A stretch of DNA of 42,231 nt from Mesobacillus campisalis (GCF_000986785.1 NZ_LAYY01000101.1:1-42231), one strand, 5' to 3'; counted from the first letter of the stretch, positions 31,247 through 39,702 are shown. The notes: generated from the letters alone by a model not told the origin. Translations and numbers: made by a program.

Positions 31247-32893
31247 ATGACATATCATCAAAAACCATGGCTAAGGCATTACCACCCGTTAGTAAGCGAA
31301 CATGTGAATGTTCCGTATAAATCATTGTTTGATCTTCTGGAAAAAGCTGCAGCTGAATATAAGGAAAAGCCGGCCCTGACTTTTTACAGAAGGTCATGGA
31401 ACTTCATTCAAACAAAGGCAATTGCAGAAGCATTCGCGGCTGCATTAAGCCACAGCGGATTTACAAAAGGCGACAGGCTGGCGATTATGCTCCCTAACAG
31501 CCCACATTATATTTTCAGCTTGTTCGGAGGATTCCGGCTGGGCGGCATCAATGTCCAGGTGAACCCGATGTATGTTGAGCGGGAAATCAAACATGTACTG
31601 AACGATTCTGGAAGTGAATATATCGTTGTCCTGGACAGTCTCTATCAGCGCATTAAGCAGGTTCAGCCTGGAACAAACTTGAAAAAGGTAGTTGTTGTCA
31701 GCCTTGGCGGCGAAAGGATGGCTCTTGGGGACGGCGACCAATATTTTGAGGACTTTATCGCAACAGGCTCCCGGATGCCTGATGTGGCAATCGACATAAA
31801 AGAAGATATTGCCATGCTGCAGTACACGGGAGGAACGACCGGAGTGGGCAAAGGGGTCATGCTGACACACAATAACCTGCTATCCAACGTTGTCCAGGTT
31901 TGTGATTTTGTCTACAGGGCCTATGGGGACCAGCGGCCCGCCGACTTGAAAATGATTAGTGTCCTCCCAATGTTCCATGTGTTTGGACTTTCCTGCAATG
32001 CACTTGCCGGGATTAGAGAGGGAGCTAATCAGCTGGTATTGCCGCGCTTTGATCCAGGTGAGGTAATTGAAGTCGTGAAGAGGGAGAAGCCATTCCAAAT
32101 GTCTGCAGTGCCAACGATGTATTTTGCATTAAACAACCATCCACACCTCGCGGAGAGCGGCTTTGGGAACGTCAATTATTTAAGCAGCGGCGGCGCTCCC
32201 CTGCCAGTTGAACAAATCAATGCATTTGAAAGCAAAACGGGGAGCAGGATCCTTGATGGCTACGGCCAATCGGAATTATCGCCATCCCCCATTTTCAACC
32301 CGCCGTTCCTAGCGCCTAAGCCGGGCAGTGTCGGTATTCCGGTCCCCGGGACGGAGGTAAGGGTTGTTGAGATCACAGAGGATGGCCTGGCAGATGTGCC
32401 TGTTGGAGAGGCTGGCGAACTGGCTGTCAAGGGCCCGCAGGTGATGAAGGGGTATTGGAATCGTCCGAAGGATACCGAGGCGGCAATCCGGGATGGATGG
32501 CTATTGACCGGTGACATTGTGAAAATGGATGAAGATGGCTATTTTTACATACTGGACAGGAAAAAAGATATGATTATTGCCTCAGGCTATAATGTCTACC
32601 CGCGCGAGGTTGAAGATGTCCTCTACCAGATAGAAGGAGTGGACGAGGCGATTGTCGTGGGTGTCCCCGATGAATATCGTGGAGAAACGGTAAAGGCGTT
32701 TCTAAAACTAAAAGCAGGTGCGGAGCTGGCGGCAGAAGACATCATCCTTTATGCGAAGCAGAATCTTGCTCCATATAAAGTGCCAAAGCAGGTTGAACTT
32801 CTTGAGGACCTGCCTAAATCTTCTGTTGGGAAACTGCTCAGAAGAGTATTGCGGGATGAAGAAATACAAAAAGCCCCAAAAGTTGGAGTATAA
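31247..32893 (+). CDS. Acyl-CoA ligase (AMP-binding, long-chain fatty acid type)
   Basis: A 548-residue ANL-superfamily enzyme that activates fatty acids to acyl-CoA. Visible are the P-loop YTGGTTGVGKGVMLTH (here GKG where PKG is usual), the GYGQSE adenylate motif, TGDIVKMDEDGYFYILDRKKDMI and the C-terminal catalytic Lys in PKSSVGKLLRR. It starts with GGGGGAAGGA upstream. An SDR gene follows after 20 nt and the PHA synthase operon lies nearby, so it may feed acyl-CoA to PHA synthesis or recover acids from PHA breakdown. That role is inference. Confidence 0.88.
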   Translation: MTYHQKPWLRHYHPLVSEHVNVPYKSLFDLLEKAAAEYKEKPALTFYRRSWNFIQTKAIAEAFAAALSHSGFTKGDRLAIMLPNSPHYIFSLFGGFRLGGINVQVNPMYVEREIKHVLNDSGSEYIVVLDSLYQRIKQVQPGTNLKKVVVVSLGGERMALGDGDQYFEDFIATGSRMPDVAIDIKEDIAMLQYTGGTTGVGKGVMLTHNNLLSNVVQVCDFVYRAYGDQRPADLKMISVLPMFHVFGLSCNALAGIREGANQLVLPRFDPGEVIEVVKREKPFQMSAVPTMYFALNNHPHLAESGFGNVNYLSSGGAPLPVEQINAFESKTGSRILDGYGQSELSPSPIFNPPFLAPKPGSVGIPVPGTEVRVVEITEDGLADVPVGEAGELAVKGPQVMKGYWNRPKDTEAAIRDGWLLTGDIVKMDEDGYFYILDRKKDMIIASGYNVYPREVEDVLYQIEGVDEAIVVGVPDEYRGETVKAFLKLKAGAELAAEDIILYAKQNLAPYKVPKQVELLEDLPKSSVGKLLRRVLRDEEIQKAPKVGV

Positions 32894-32913
32894 AGCGGGA
32901 GGAGACATTTAGG

Positions 32914-33690
32914 ATGAATGGTCAGGATTTATTCAGCCTTAAAGGGAAGACAGCCATTGTGACCGGCGGCGGCCGCGGGCTAGGGGAACAGATTGCAACC
33001 ATTTTTGCGGAGGCGGGTGCCAATGTCGTGGTTTGTTCCAGAAATGAGGAAACATGCAAGGACATAAGCAAAAGGCTGGAAGAAAAGGGAGTCCGTTCTC
33101 TTGGGTTGGGATGCGATGTTTCGAGGCAGGATGACATCGCCCGTGTAGTAGAAGAAACGATGAAGGAATTCGGGCGGATTGATATTTTAGTTAATAATAG
33201 CGGGACTAGCTGGGGCGCTCCCGCCCTCGAGATGCCAGTTGATAAATGGGACAAAGTCATGGATATCAATCTCAAGGCGGTATTTCTGTTTTCGCAGGCT
33301 GTGGGCAGAATCATGAAAGAGCAGGGCTCAGGAAAGATCATCAATATTGCCTCTGTCGCCGGAATTGGCGGCCAGGACCCAAGAATGATGGATGCCATCG
33401 GCTATGCAACCAGCAAAGGCGCGGTTATCACACTGACAAAGGACTTTGCCGTAAAGCTTGCCCCATATAATGTCCATGTCAATGCCATCGCGCCGGGCTT
33501 CTTCCCGACAAAGATGGGCAAAGGTGTCATCGACCATGCAGGGGAGGTAATTCTTGACCGGACACCAGCCCGCCGCTTTGGTTCCGATGACGACATGAAA
33601 GGCCCGGCCCTGTTCCTGGCTTCCGGTGCTTCGGATTATGTGTTTGGCCATATCCTTGCTGTTGACGGCGGAATGTCCGCCCTGGTCTGA
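32914..33690 (+). CDS. Short-chain dehydrogenase/reductase (possible PhaB/FabG-like reductase)
   Basis: A 258-residue classical SDR with the nucleotide motif TGGGRGLGEQ, NNSG, the catalytic Ser in IASVAG, and YATSK (Tyr/Lys). The C-terminus ends in VDGGMSALV. Its N-terminal ten residues and the GIGGQDPRMMDAIGY insert resemble gluconate dehydrogenase-like or RhlG-like SDRs more than B. megaterium PhaB. The local phaRC operon lacks phaB, so this enzyme could supply (R)-3-hydroxyacyl-CoA, but that is not shown. It is co-directional with the acyl-CoA ligase. GGAGGAG lies 9 nt before the ATG. Confidence 0.85.
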   Translation: MNGQDLFSLKGKTAIVTGGGRGLGEQIATIFAEAGANVVVCSRNEETCKDISKRLEEKGVRSLGLGCDVSRQDDIARVVEETMKEFGRIDILVNNSGTSWGAPALEMPVDKWDKVMDINLKAVFLFSQAVGRIMKEQGSGKIINIASVAGIGGQDPRMMDAIGYATSKGAVITLTKDFAVKLAPYNVHVNAIAPGFFPTKMGKGVIDHAGEVILDRTPARRFGSDDDMKGPALFLASGASDYVFGHILAVDGGMSALV

Positions 33691-33710
33691 CAGCGGGTCC
33701 AATGAAAGAA

Positions 33711-33737
33711 GATACCGGGCAGCTATGGCCCGGTATC
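33711..33737. terminator. Stem-loop between convergent genes
   Basis: GATACCGGGC (33711-33720) pairs perfectly with GCCCGGTATC (33728-33737) over a 7-nt loop. There is no clean T run on either strand, so it may be a weak bidirectional terminator. Confidence 0.6.
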
Positions 33738-33742
33738 CAGAT

Positions 33743-34543
33743 TCATGCCTGTTTGGTTAAAAATTCAAGCACTCTTTGATTCACTTCGTCTTGTGCTTCT
33801 GTCACATAGAGATGTCCTGCGCCAGGTACCTTGAAGAATTCCGCACCATTGATTTTTTCTTTCAAGGTTACGCCATTTTCAAAAGGAACAAGCAAGTCGG
33901 CATCTCCATGGATGACGAGCGTCGGAACGGAAATCCGGTCAAGCTCATCGTACGTATCATGGGCCAGGCATGCCTGAAGCTGCAGCATATAGCACTGTGC
34001 AGGAGTCGGGATTTGGAGCCGTGTTCCTATATCTTCTTCGATAGCATCGCGATTTTTCTGGATGAAACCTTCGCTGTAGAGAATGGGAACTGCTGCCCAT
34101 GCTGCTTCCACCGGGCTGGCGGAGGCCCGGGAAAGCATGGCCATGCCGACTTCAGGGTGAGGCTGGACATGGTTCGCGCCCCCGGAAGTTGTACAGCCAA
34201 GAACAAGGGACCGGACCCGGTCAGGGTGGGCAATAGCCAGCCTTTGGGCAATCATGCCCCCCATTGAAATACCATATACATGAGCAGACTCGACACCCGC
34301 TGCATCGAGGACGGTCCTGGCATCCTCCGCCATAAGCTCAATGGAATAGGGCGTTTCAGGCTTGGAGCTCCGGCCGGTCCCCCGGTTATCAAACAGGATG
34401 ACCTGGAAGTGTTCTTCCAGAGCCGGCAGACTTCTCTTCCACGACAGGGAATTGTGTGAAAGACCCATGATGAGCAGCAAAGGCTCTCCTGAACCATGGA
34501 TTTCATAATATAGCTCAATATCATTTGCTGAGATAAATGGCAT
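33743..34543 (-). CDS. Alpha/beta hydrolase
   Basis: A 266-residue alpha/beta-hydrolase fold protein. The nucleophile elbow is GISMGG (Ser near residue 93), the acid is in HGDADLLVP and the His is in GAGHLYV. DNRGTGRS is the typical oxyanion-side motif. It may be an esterase, lactonase or PHA/oligomer hydrolase, and position beside PHA genes is the only hint. GGAGGCG lies 8 nt before the ATG. It is divergent from the PHA operon and shares the promoter region at 34544-34663. Confidence 0.83.
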   Translation of the reverse strand: MPFISANDIELYYEIHGSGEPLLLIMGLSHNSLSWKRSLPALEEHFQVILFDNRGTGRSSKPETPYSIELMAEDARTVLDAAGVESAHVYGISMGGMIAQRLAIAHPDRVRSLVLGCTTSGGANHVQPHPEVGMAMLSRASASPVEAAWAAVPILYSEGFIQKNRDAIEEDIGTRLQIPTPAQCYMLQLQACLAHDTYDELDRISVPTLVIHGDADLLVPFENGVTLKEKINGAEFFKVPGAGHLYVTEAQDEVNQRVLEFLTKQA

Positions 34544-34565
34544 AAAAAACGCCTCCTCGTCTATT

Positions 34566-34600
34566 TATAATCATGATATAATATATGTAATTTTCATATA
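34566..34600. promoter_or_regulatory. Promoter region of the PHA operon with PhaQ-like box
   Basis: Two TATAAT -10-like hexamers lie at 34566-34571 and 34577-34582. On the minus strand 34582-34596 reads TGAAAATTACATATA, which matches 13 of 15 positions of TGTAAAATACATATA in the two boxes before phaQ. The element is also a palindrome with TATATG/CATATA arms. Control by PhaQ is inference. Confidence 0.5.
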
Positions 34601-34663
34601 GTTCAGAACATTGGCACAAGATCAGCCTCTTATTTTTAAAAGTTTGATAGCCGGGAGGAGCCT

Positions 34664-35017
34664 ATGCACCCTTTAGATGAAGATTCAGCAGCGCTATGCA
34701 AAAAGATAGAAGAAGAGCTGAATCGCACATACCGTTGTGTTGCGGGTACTGTCCCATTCATGACCCTGGCAGGTGCCGCACTGGAGGCCCATCTGGACCA
34801 GGTGGAAAGGGGCAGGAAGCGTTGCAAGGCCATGCTGGACAGCCTCGGCCTGCCTTGCAGTGATGAAGTCGCAGCCATTGCGAAGAGACTGATTAAAAAT
34901 GAGGCAAGGCTTGACCAATTGGAAGAACATCTTTACGGCACCATGCTCGAGCTGATGCAATCCCGGACGAGATTGTCCCAGCTGTCAGCGGAGCTTGCCG
35001 AACTGGCTAACAGTTAA
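34664..35017 (+). CDS. Small helical protein of the PHA operon, 117 residues, unknown
   Basis: I do not recognise this protein. It is almost wholly alpha-helical in look. It has Cys at residues 12 and 25, then a pair of amphipathic heptad-like segments at the C-terminus (IKNEARLDQLEEHLYGTMLE, then RLSQLSAELAEL) that could form a coiled coil. GGGAGGAG sits close before the ATG. It is the first gene of a tight run (gaps of 42, 16 and 25 nt) with a phasin-like gene, phaR and phaC, so a granule-surface or regulatory role is likely but unproven. Confidence 0.7.
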   Translation: MHPLDEDSAALCKKIEEELNRTYRCVAGTVPFMTLAGAALEAHLDQVERGRKRCKAMLDSLGLPCSDEVAAIAKRLIKNEARLDQLEEHLYGTMLELMQSRTRLSQLSAELAELANS

Positions 35018-35059
35018 GCTAGTAACTGAAATCAATATCTTTTGAGAGGGTGGAGGAAA

Positions 35060-35815
35060 ATGGCGGAAAAGAAAAAGTCTACTAAAAAAGAGGAAGCAAA
35101 ATCAGCAGCAAACGCTGAGGTTGAAGCAAAAGCACCGGCAGCAAACGAAGCTGAGGTTGAAGTAAGCGAGGAATTGGAAGAAAGGCTTGAAAAGGCTGCA
35201 CAGCAGGTACTGGAAGCAAATAAGAAGATGGAGCTCAAGGAAGAGCGGGAGCAGCAGGAACATCCGATGTCAAGCCTTGACCTGATTTGGAAGAGCGCCT
35301 TCGAGGAACTCGACGGATGGGCAAAGCGTGCAGACTATCGTGATGAAGTGCTGCTGACGGCTGTAAACCATTACGTGGACAGCGTAAAGCGAAACCGTGA
35401 AAATTTGAAGGCGGTAACACATCAGTTTAATAAAGAACTGGCTGATTGGGAAAGAAGCACCAGGGAAGAGCTGCTGATGTCGACTACAGCCATTCAGCAT
35501 GTACTTCCGATCAAATCCTATGAGGAGATCAATTCTGTTTTTAACAGGATTCAAAAGTCCACTTCCGATATCCTTAAGACCCCTTACCGTCTTGTAGGAA
35601 GCGAACAGGCCGCGGACAAATATGCAGCCATGGTCAAGCAATATGTGGAGCTCCGCCAAAAGGGCAGACAAGAATATGTCCGCAGCGTGAAGCAAACGGC
35701 CAACCTGGTCTATGAAAACCAGAAGATATTTGTAAACCTTTTCTCAAAGCAAATTAAATCTATTTTCCCATTCAACAAGTATCTGGAAAAGAATGAGGAT
35801 TTAGTGAAATCATAA
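35060..35815 (+). CDS. Phasin-like protein, probable PHA granule-associated protein
   Basis: A 251-residue protein. The first 65 residues are a low-complexity Lys/Glu/Ala tail (MAEKKKSTKKEEAKSAANAE onward). The rest is helical with W-rich spots (LDLIWKSAFEELDGWAKRA) and no transmembrane segment. A clear paralogue lies at 39029, sharing SVKRN.EN, the WER..REE.LM.TT..QH segment and KSYEEIN. Its place between the small helical gene and phaR, and its amphipathic helices, suggest a granule-surface phasin, but it does not resemble the PhaP encoded at 40885. GGTGGAGG precedes ATG 35060. Confidence 0.75.
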   Translation: MAEKKKSTKKEEAKSAANAEVEAKAPAANEAEVEVSEELEERLEKAAQQVLEANKKMELKEEREQQEHPMSSLDLIWKSAFEELDGWAKRADYRDEVLLTAVNHYVDSVKRNRENLKAVTHQFNKELADWERSTREELLMSTTAIQHVLPIKSYEEINSVFNRIQKSTSDILKTPYRLVGSEQAADKYAAMVKQYVELRQKGRQEYVRSVKQTANLVYENQKIFVNLFSKQIKSIFPFNKYLEKNEDLVKS

Positions 35816-35831
35816 TATCGGAGGGGTAAAA

Positions 35832-36458
35832 GTGGCAAAGGATAAATATGATCCGTATCAAAGCTTCAGGCAGATGAGCGAACTTTGGGAACAACAGATG
35901 AATACCCTGTTTCAAACCGCAACCAACAATTCCGAATTTGTAAACTTTGCGAAAGCCGGGCTTGAATCACACGCAAAGTATATGGAGCAGTTAAGGAAAA
36001 ACCAGGAACTGATGGCCAGCGTTATGAATATTCCAACTAAAAGCGATCTCAAGAATATCGCCAGGCTGACCATTCAGGCAGAAGAGAAAATCGATGCGCT
36101 TGAAGAACAAATCTGGAACCTTCAGGACAGTTTCAAGGCCATTAACCAGGAAAATATGGGTCTGTTCAGTGAATTGGTGAAAGTCACCAAGCAAATGAAA
36201 ACGGAGTTGGCAAGGAATGCAAAAGAGCTTGGGGAAACGAAAAAAATGAAGGCTGAGCTGGAGGCGCTGAGAAGTGACCTGGCTGCCGCAAATGACCTAA
36301 GAGCAGAAATCCGGGAATTGCGCACGGAACTGGCAGAAGCAAATGCCGTCCAGGCTGAAGTCCAGGAATTGAGGCAGGAACTGGCGCAATTCATGATGAA
36401 GGCTGACAAGGAACAAGAAGAGAAAGATTTAGTCCTGGCAGGAGCTGCCGGAAAATAG
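35832..36458 (+). CDS. phaR: PHA synthase subunit PhaR (class IV)
   Basis: A 208-residue protein starting at GTG with GGAGGGG upstream. The N-terminus DPYQSFRQMSELWEQQMN and the NIPTKSDLKNIARL segment are the PhaR signature of Bacillus class IV synthases, of which PhaR is the essential partner of PhaC. The C-terminal half (about 110-195) is a long Leu/Glu coiled coil with Ala-rich heptads (LRAEIRELRTELAEANAVQA). It is directly followed by phaC after 25 nt. B. megaterium has phaB between phaR and phaC; here it is absent. Confidence 0.92.
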   Translation: MAKDKYDPYQSFRQMSELWEQQMNTLFQTATNNSEFVNFAKAGLESHAKYMEQLRKNQELMASVMNIPTKSDLKNIARLTIQAEEKIDALEEQIWNLQDSFKAINQENMGLFSELVKVTKQMKTELARNAKELGETKKMKAELEALRSDLAAANDLRAEIRELRTELAEANAVQAEVQELRQELAQFMMKADKEQEEKDLVLAGAAGK

Positions 36459-36483
36459 GCTTAATCGGGAAGTGGGGGAAACA

Positions 36484-37557
36484 ATGGCAACTCAGGCACC
36501 ATTAAAAGTTCCAGTATTGGACTATGAGAAAGAAATGAATCGCTGGAAGGAAGTTTACAAGATTATCAGCGGACCGGAGCCAACGATTGACCATTCACCA
36601 AGACAAATGGTCTGGAGGAAAAATAAATCCGTGTTATGGCACTATCCGGCTGCCGAAAAAAAATACAAGATTCCTCTATTCTTTGTTTATTCGCTTTTTA
36701 ATAAACCTTATATTTTGGATATCAGCCCTGAAACGAGCGTCATCGGTGGGCTTACCAACCGTGGATATGATGTCTATCTGCTTGATTGGGGCCAGCCTGG
36801 CTATGAGGACAATGACATCGGCCTGGATACGTATGTGACAGAGTATTTGGAAAGAGCGGTGAAGCGGGCGCTCCGCCATTCCGGAGCAGAAGAGATCTCC
36901 ATGGTCGGCTATTGCCTGGGGGGAACAATTGCCTCGATCTTTACATCCATTACCGAATTGCCCATTAAGAACCTTATTGTGGCCACCGTCCCGATTGATT
37001 TTAGTACGAGTGTAGCCCCTGGGAAGTGGACGGAAGGGATGAAGGACGGGATGGTCAATATCGACCGTCTGGCGGATGTTTATGGGACCATTCCGGCAGA
37101 GTATATATTCATGATGTTCCGCAGCCTTGCCCCATTTTATATCAGTCCTTATGTCAGCTTGCTGACCCGTGCGCACGACAGCAGGTTTGTGGATAAATGG
37201 CGCCGGATGAACATGTGGCTGAATGATGCGACTCCTTTTGCCGGGGAAGCTTTCAAACAGTTTTTCAATGAATTAAGCAAGGAGAATAAGCTGGTAAATG
37301 GCGGCCTTGTTGTTGCGGGCAGGAACGTGGATCTTAAAAACATCACCTGCAGCTTTTATGCGATTTCTTCCGCCAATGACAACCTTGTCCTTGAGCCGCA
37401 AAGCCTGCCAGTCATGGACCTGGTCGGCAGCGAAGACAAAACCTATCAGGTTGTACAGGCTGGCCACGTGTCGCTCGCCCTGACTGGATTGTTTGCCCCG
37501 ATAGTGGATGAATGGCTTTCCTCCCGCTCGGAAAAGCTTGAAGGCGCAATGGCATGA
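36484..37557 (+). CDS. phaC: Class IV polyhydroxyalkanoate synthase PhaC
   Basis: A 357-residue PHA synthase of the alpha/beta-hydrolase fold that polymerises (R)-3-hydroxyacyl-CoA at the granule surface. The lipase-like box is GYCLGG with the catalytic Cys at residue 144. Asp in SANDNLVLEP (about 299) and His in AGHVSL (about 328) complete the triad. The length of about 360 residues and the preceding phaR define class IV. ATG 36484 with GGGGG upstream is preferred to the in-frame GTG 36472. A terminator follows at once, so it is the last gene of the operon. Confidence 0.95.
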   Translation: MATQAPLKVPVLDYEKEMNRWKEVYKIISGPEPTIDHSPRQMVWRKNKSVLWHYPAAEKKYKIPLFFVYSLFNKPYILDISPETSVIGGLTNRGYDVYLLDWGQPGYEDNDIGLDTYVTEYLERAVKRALRHSGAEEISMVGYCLGGTIASIFTSITELPIKNLIVATVPIDFSTSVAPGKWTEGMKDGMVNIDRLADVYGTIPAEYIFMMFRSLAPFYISPYVSLLTRAHDSRFVDKWRRMNMWLNDATPFAGEAFKQFFNELSKENKLVNGGLVVAGRNVDLKNITCSFYAISSANDNLVLEPQSLPVMDLVGSEDKTYQVVQAGHVSLALTGLFAPIVDEWLSSRSEKLEGAMA

Positions 37558-37563
37558 AAATTT

Positions 37564-37594
37564 GCGGGAAGGTTCCGCCTTCCCGCGTTTATTT
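37564..37594. terminator. Intrinsic terminator after phaC
   Basis: GCGGGAAGG (37564-37572) pairs with CCTTCCCGC (37578-37586) and is followed by GTTTATTTT. The minus-strand side is AT-rich too, so it may serve the convergent hydrolase gene. Confidence 0.8.
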
Positions 37595-38394
37595 TAAGCG
37601 GACGCGTCAAGCCGCTTTGTTTTGGCGGACGCCCGCTGGATGAAATTCCTGACATGCTTGTTAAAGCGTTCTTTTGCTTCGAATTTTGGCACATGGCCGG
37701 TATTGCGCATGATGATGAACTCTGAATCGGGGATCAGCTTGTGCATCCATAATTGAATCCATGGCGGGAGGACAGAATCATATTGTCCGGCAATGATAAG
37801 CGTCGGCACCTTGATTTTTGGCAGCAGGGAAAGGTTATTAACCGTCATGCAAGCTTTGCCGGAAGCGATGAAAGCATCCCGGTCCGGCTGATAGTAATCG
37901 GAGAACTTCCTTATGTTTTCTTCATTCCAGGAATAGAGGCATAGCTGGGCAGCATTCTCGCGCTGGCGGCCTTTTGTCAAAGAGTCGATTTTTGCTTCCC
38001 TGTATTTGATATAGAGGGCACCGAATCTCTTCGGCATGTAATGGAATGTGCAGGTCAAAATCAATGAACGGCACATCCCGGGAGCCTGCCGGTAAATTTC
38101 CTGTGCTACCGCTCCGCCCATTGATAATCCCAAAATGTGTGCGCTTTCAATTGAAAGCTCCTTCAGCAGCCCAATGACGTCTTTTGCAAAGTTTTCGATT
38201 GATATGCCCTCAAGTGTTTTATATTCGCCGTGTCCACGCAAATCGGGAATAATCAACTCATATTCTTCAGCAAGTTCAAATTGATTCTGCCATCCTTCTT
38301 TCACTTCACCAAGTCCGTGGATCAGCACCAATGGTTCCCCGCTGCCAAAATGCAGATAGGGAATCCCCGCTTTGCTTACTTTCGACCTAGTCAT
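37594..38394 (-). CDS. Alpha/beta hydrolase, possible intracellular PHA depolymerase
   Basis: A 266-residue alpha/beta hydrolase with the GLSMGG nucleophile elbow, IAGQYDSVLP (acid) and RNTGHVPKFEAKERF (His). It is convergent with phaC. A decayed paralogue lies at 39703-40345. Location next to PHA synthase genes makes a PHA- or oligomer-hydrolysing role plausible, since intracellular depolymerases of Bacillus have this fold, but the sequence alone does not prove it. The ATG at 38394 with AGGTGG upstream is preferred to a TTG two codons earlier. Confidence 0.83.
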   Translation of the reverse strand: MTRSKVSKAGIPYLHFGSGEPLVLIHGLGEVKEGWQNQFELAEEYELIIPDLRGHGEYKTLEGISIENFAKDVIGLLKELSIESAHILGLSMGGAVAQEIYRQAPGMCRSLILTCTFHYMPKRFGALYIKYREAKIDSLTKGRQRENAAQLCLYSWNEENIRKFSDYYQPDRDAFIASGKACMTVNNLSLLPKIKVPTLIIAGQYDSVLPPWIQLWMHKLIPDSEFIIMRNTGHVPKFEAKERFNKHVRNFIQRASAKTKRLDASA

Positions 38395-38510
38395 ATACAA
38401 CCACCTTTGATTTTTTTATTATGCCTTATTGCCGCTTTTGGCAGATTCTAAACGTTCACAAAGTTTCCTTACATTTTAAGTATATTCGGCGATAATTTGA
38501 TGTTTACCGT

Positions 38511-38533
38511 AAGTGTAAAAAACATATAGATGA
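38511..38533. promoter_or_regulatory. PhaQ-like box in the 38395-39028 gap
   Basis: GTGTAAAAAACATATAGATG starting at 38513 differs at one position from the second box before phaQ (GTGTAAAATACATATAGATG). It lies about 120 nt upstream of the hydrolase start and 500 nt before the second phasin-like gene. A short minus-strand ORF at 38469-38672 in this gap has no ribosome site and is not called. Confidence 0.55.
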
Positions 38534-38916
38534 TACTATTTTGATATTTGTAAAAGACAAAGAACCCCATAGATTCAGCTCCATTCCTTAAGTGGAAACG
38601 GGCCGGAGGTGTTTGAACTGGAAATACTCTGGAAAGCTTCTGGGATGGGATTTTTGGCTTGGTGAAAACCATTGGGCAGGCTATCGCATTCCTTGTCTCT
38701 GATTTTGTGCTTTTAGCATCATGCCAAAGATAAAGATTTTGTGGGGATAATATATTTTTAGAAAAATAAAGAAATTTATCTTTAAAATTTTTGTGAATTA
38801 TGGGGCGTGATTAGACAAAACTCTCCGATTATTGGTTTGTGAATGCCGTATTAATGCACGTTTTCTGGAAAATTTCTTTTAATTTTACAAGCTTTAGGAG
38901 AAATTTGTAGACAACT

Positions 38917-38967
38917 GTCAAATTGTAAACGTTTACAAAATAAAGGAAACAAACAATAATTTAAGTG
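38917..38967 (+). promoter_or_regulatory. cre site and shared box upstream of the second phasin-like gene
   Basis: TGTAAACGTTTACA (38924-38937) is a perfect palindrome and a consensus CcpA cre site. AACAATAATTTAAGTG (38952-38967) follows at the same 28-nt offset as in the 31136 region. The flank GTCAAATTGTAAACG also resembles GTCGAACTGATAACG there. The remainder of the 634-nt gap is AT-rich and without a gene. Confidence 0.75.
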
Positions 38968-39028
38968 ACTCTTAAAGTTGGCCATACCTTATATAAAGAT
39001 AATTTAACATTTAAGGAGGAGAGTTGGA

Positions 39029-39631
39029 GTGGAGACTAAAGGCGGGAAAGAGAAAGGCCCCCCTCCAGAAATAGGGGTACGGGAGGCTGTGGAGCCTTCC
39101 GCTTATGAATACGTTTGGCAGAGCCTCATGGGGGAGCTGGAAAGCTGGTTCCGGAATGCAGAGTGGAGGGATGATGTTTTGATTCATTCCCTTGGACAAT
39201 ATGCAGAGAGTGTTAAGCGAAATCAGGAAAATATTCAGCTCGTCACGGCCCAGCTTATGAAGGAAGCCGCCGAATGGGAAAGGACAGCGCGGGAAGAGTT
39301 CCTGATGGCGACAACAATCCTTCAGCATTTTTATCCGGTTAAATCGTATGAAGAGATTAATCTATTAATGGACAGAATCCTTCATTCCACGGCTTCGATC
39401 CTTCGCGTGCCTTGCGGGAAGAACTGGGACGGGAAATCAGTCGATAAGTCCCTTGAGATGGCGAAGGGATATATGGAGTGGAGAAGAAAGGCAAGGGCGC
39501 AATACATACGCCAGATTAAACTTGCCGCAGGCTGCGTTTATGAAAATCAAAAAAGGGCAAACCGCCTGTTGACAGGACAGAATAGGGCGCTCTTCACTTT
39601 TGGGCGCATTCGTGATAAGGATGAAAACTAA
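39029..39631 (+). CDS. Second phasin-like protein (paralogue of the 35060 gene)
   Basis: A 200-residue helical protein starting at GTG with AAGGAGGAG upstream. It aligns along its length with residues 70-245 of the product at 35060. Shared features include SVKRNQEN, EWERTAREEFLMATTILQH, PVKSYEEIN and VYENQK. It lacks the long Lys/Glu/Ala tail of its paralogue and instead has a short Pro/Gly-rich start. It is monocistronic with a hairpin after it and sits between hydrolase copies. A granule role is inferred from the paralogue's operon. Confidence 0.75.
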   Translation: METKGGKEKGPPPEIGVREAVEPSAYEYVWQSLMGELESWFRNAEWRDDVLIHSLGQYAESVKRNQENIQLVTAQLMKEAAEWERTAREEFLMATTILQHFYPVKSYEEINLLMDRILHSTASILRVPCGKNWDGKSVDKSLEMAKGYMEWRRKARAQYIRQIKLAAGCVYENQKRANRLLTGQNRALFTFGRIRDKDEN

Positions 39632-39645
39632 TTATGGAGGAAGGG

Positions 39646-39669
39646 CACAGCAGGGGATACCCTGCTGTG
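39646..39669 (+). terminator. Intrinsic terminator-like hairpin
   Basis: CACAGCAGGG (39646-39655) pairs perfectly with CCCTGCTGTG (39660-39669) over a 4-nt loop, followed by a weak T tract (TTAATTT). Confidence 0.7.
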
Positions 39670-39702
39670 TTAATTTCCTGAGAATTGAAAGCTAAGTGGT
39701 TT

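Noticed and set aside
32914-33690. Calling the SDR phaB
   Set aside because: Its N-terminus and internal insert look more like gluconate dehydrogenase-type SDRs and it is not within phaR-phaC. The role is left as possible only.
38469-38672. 67-residue minus-strand ORF in the 38395-39028 gap
   Set aside because: It has no ribosome site, overlaps the PhaQ-like box, and its composition looks like translated intergenic AT-rich DNA.
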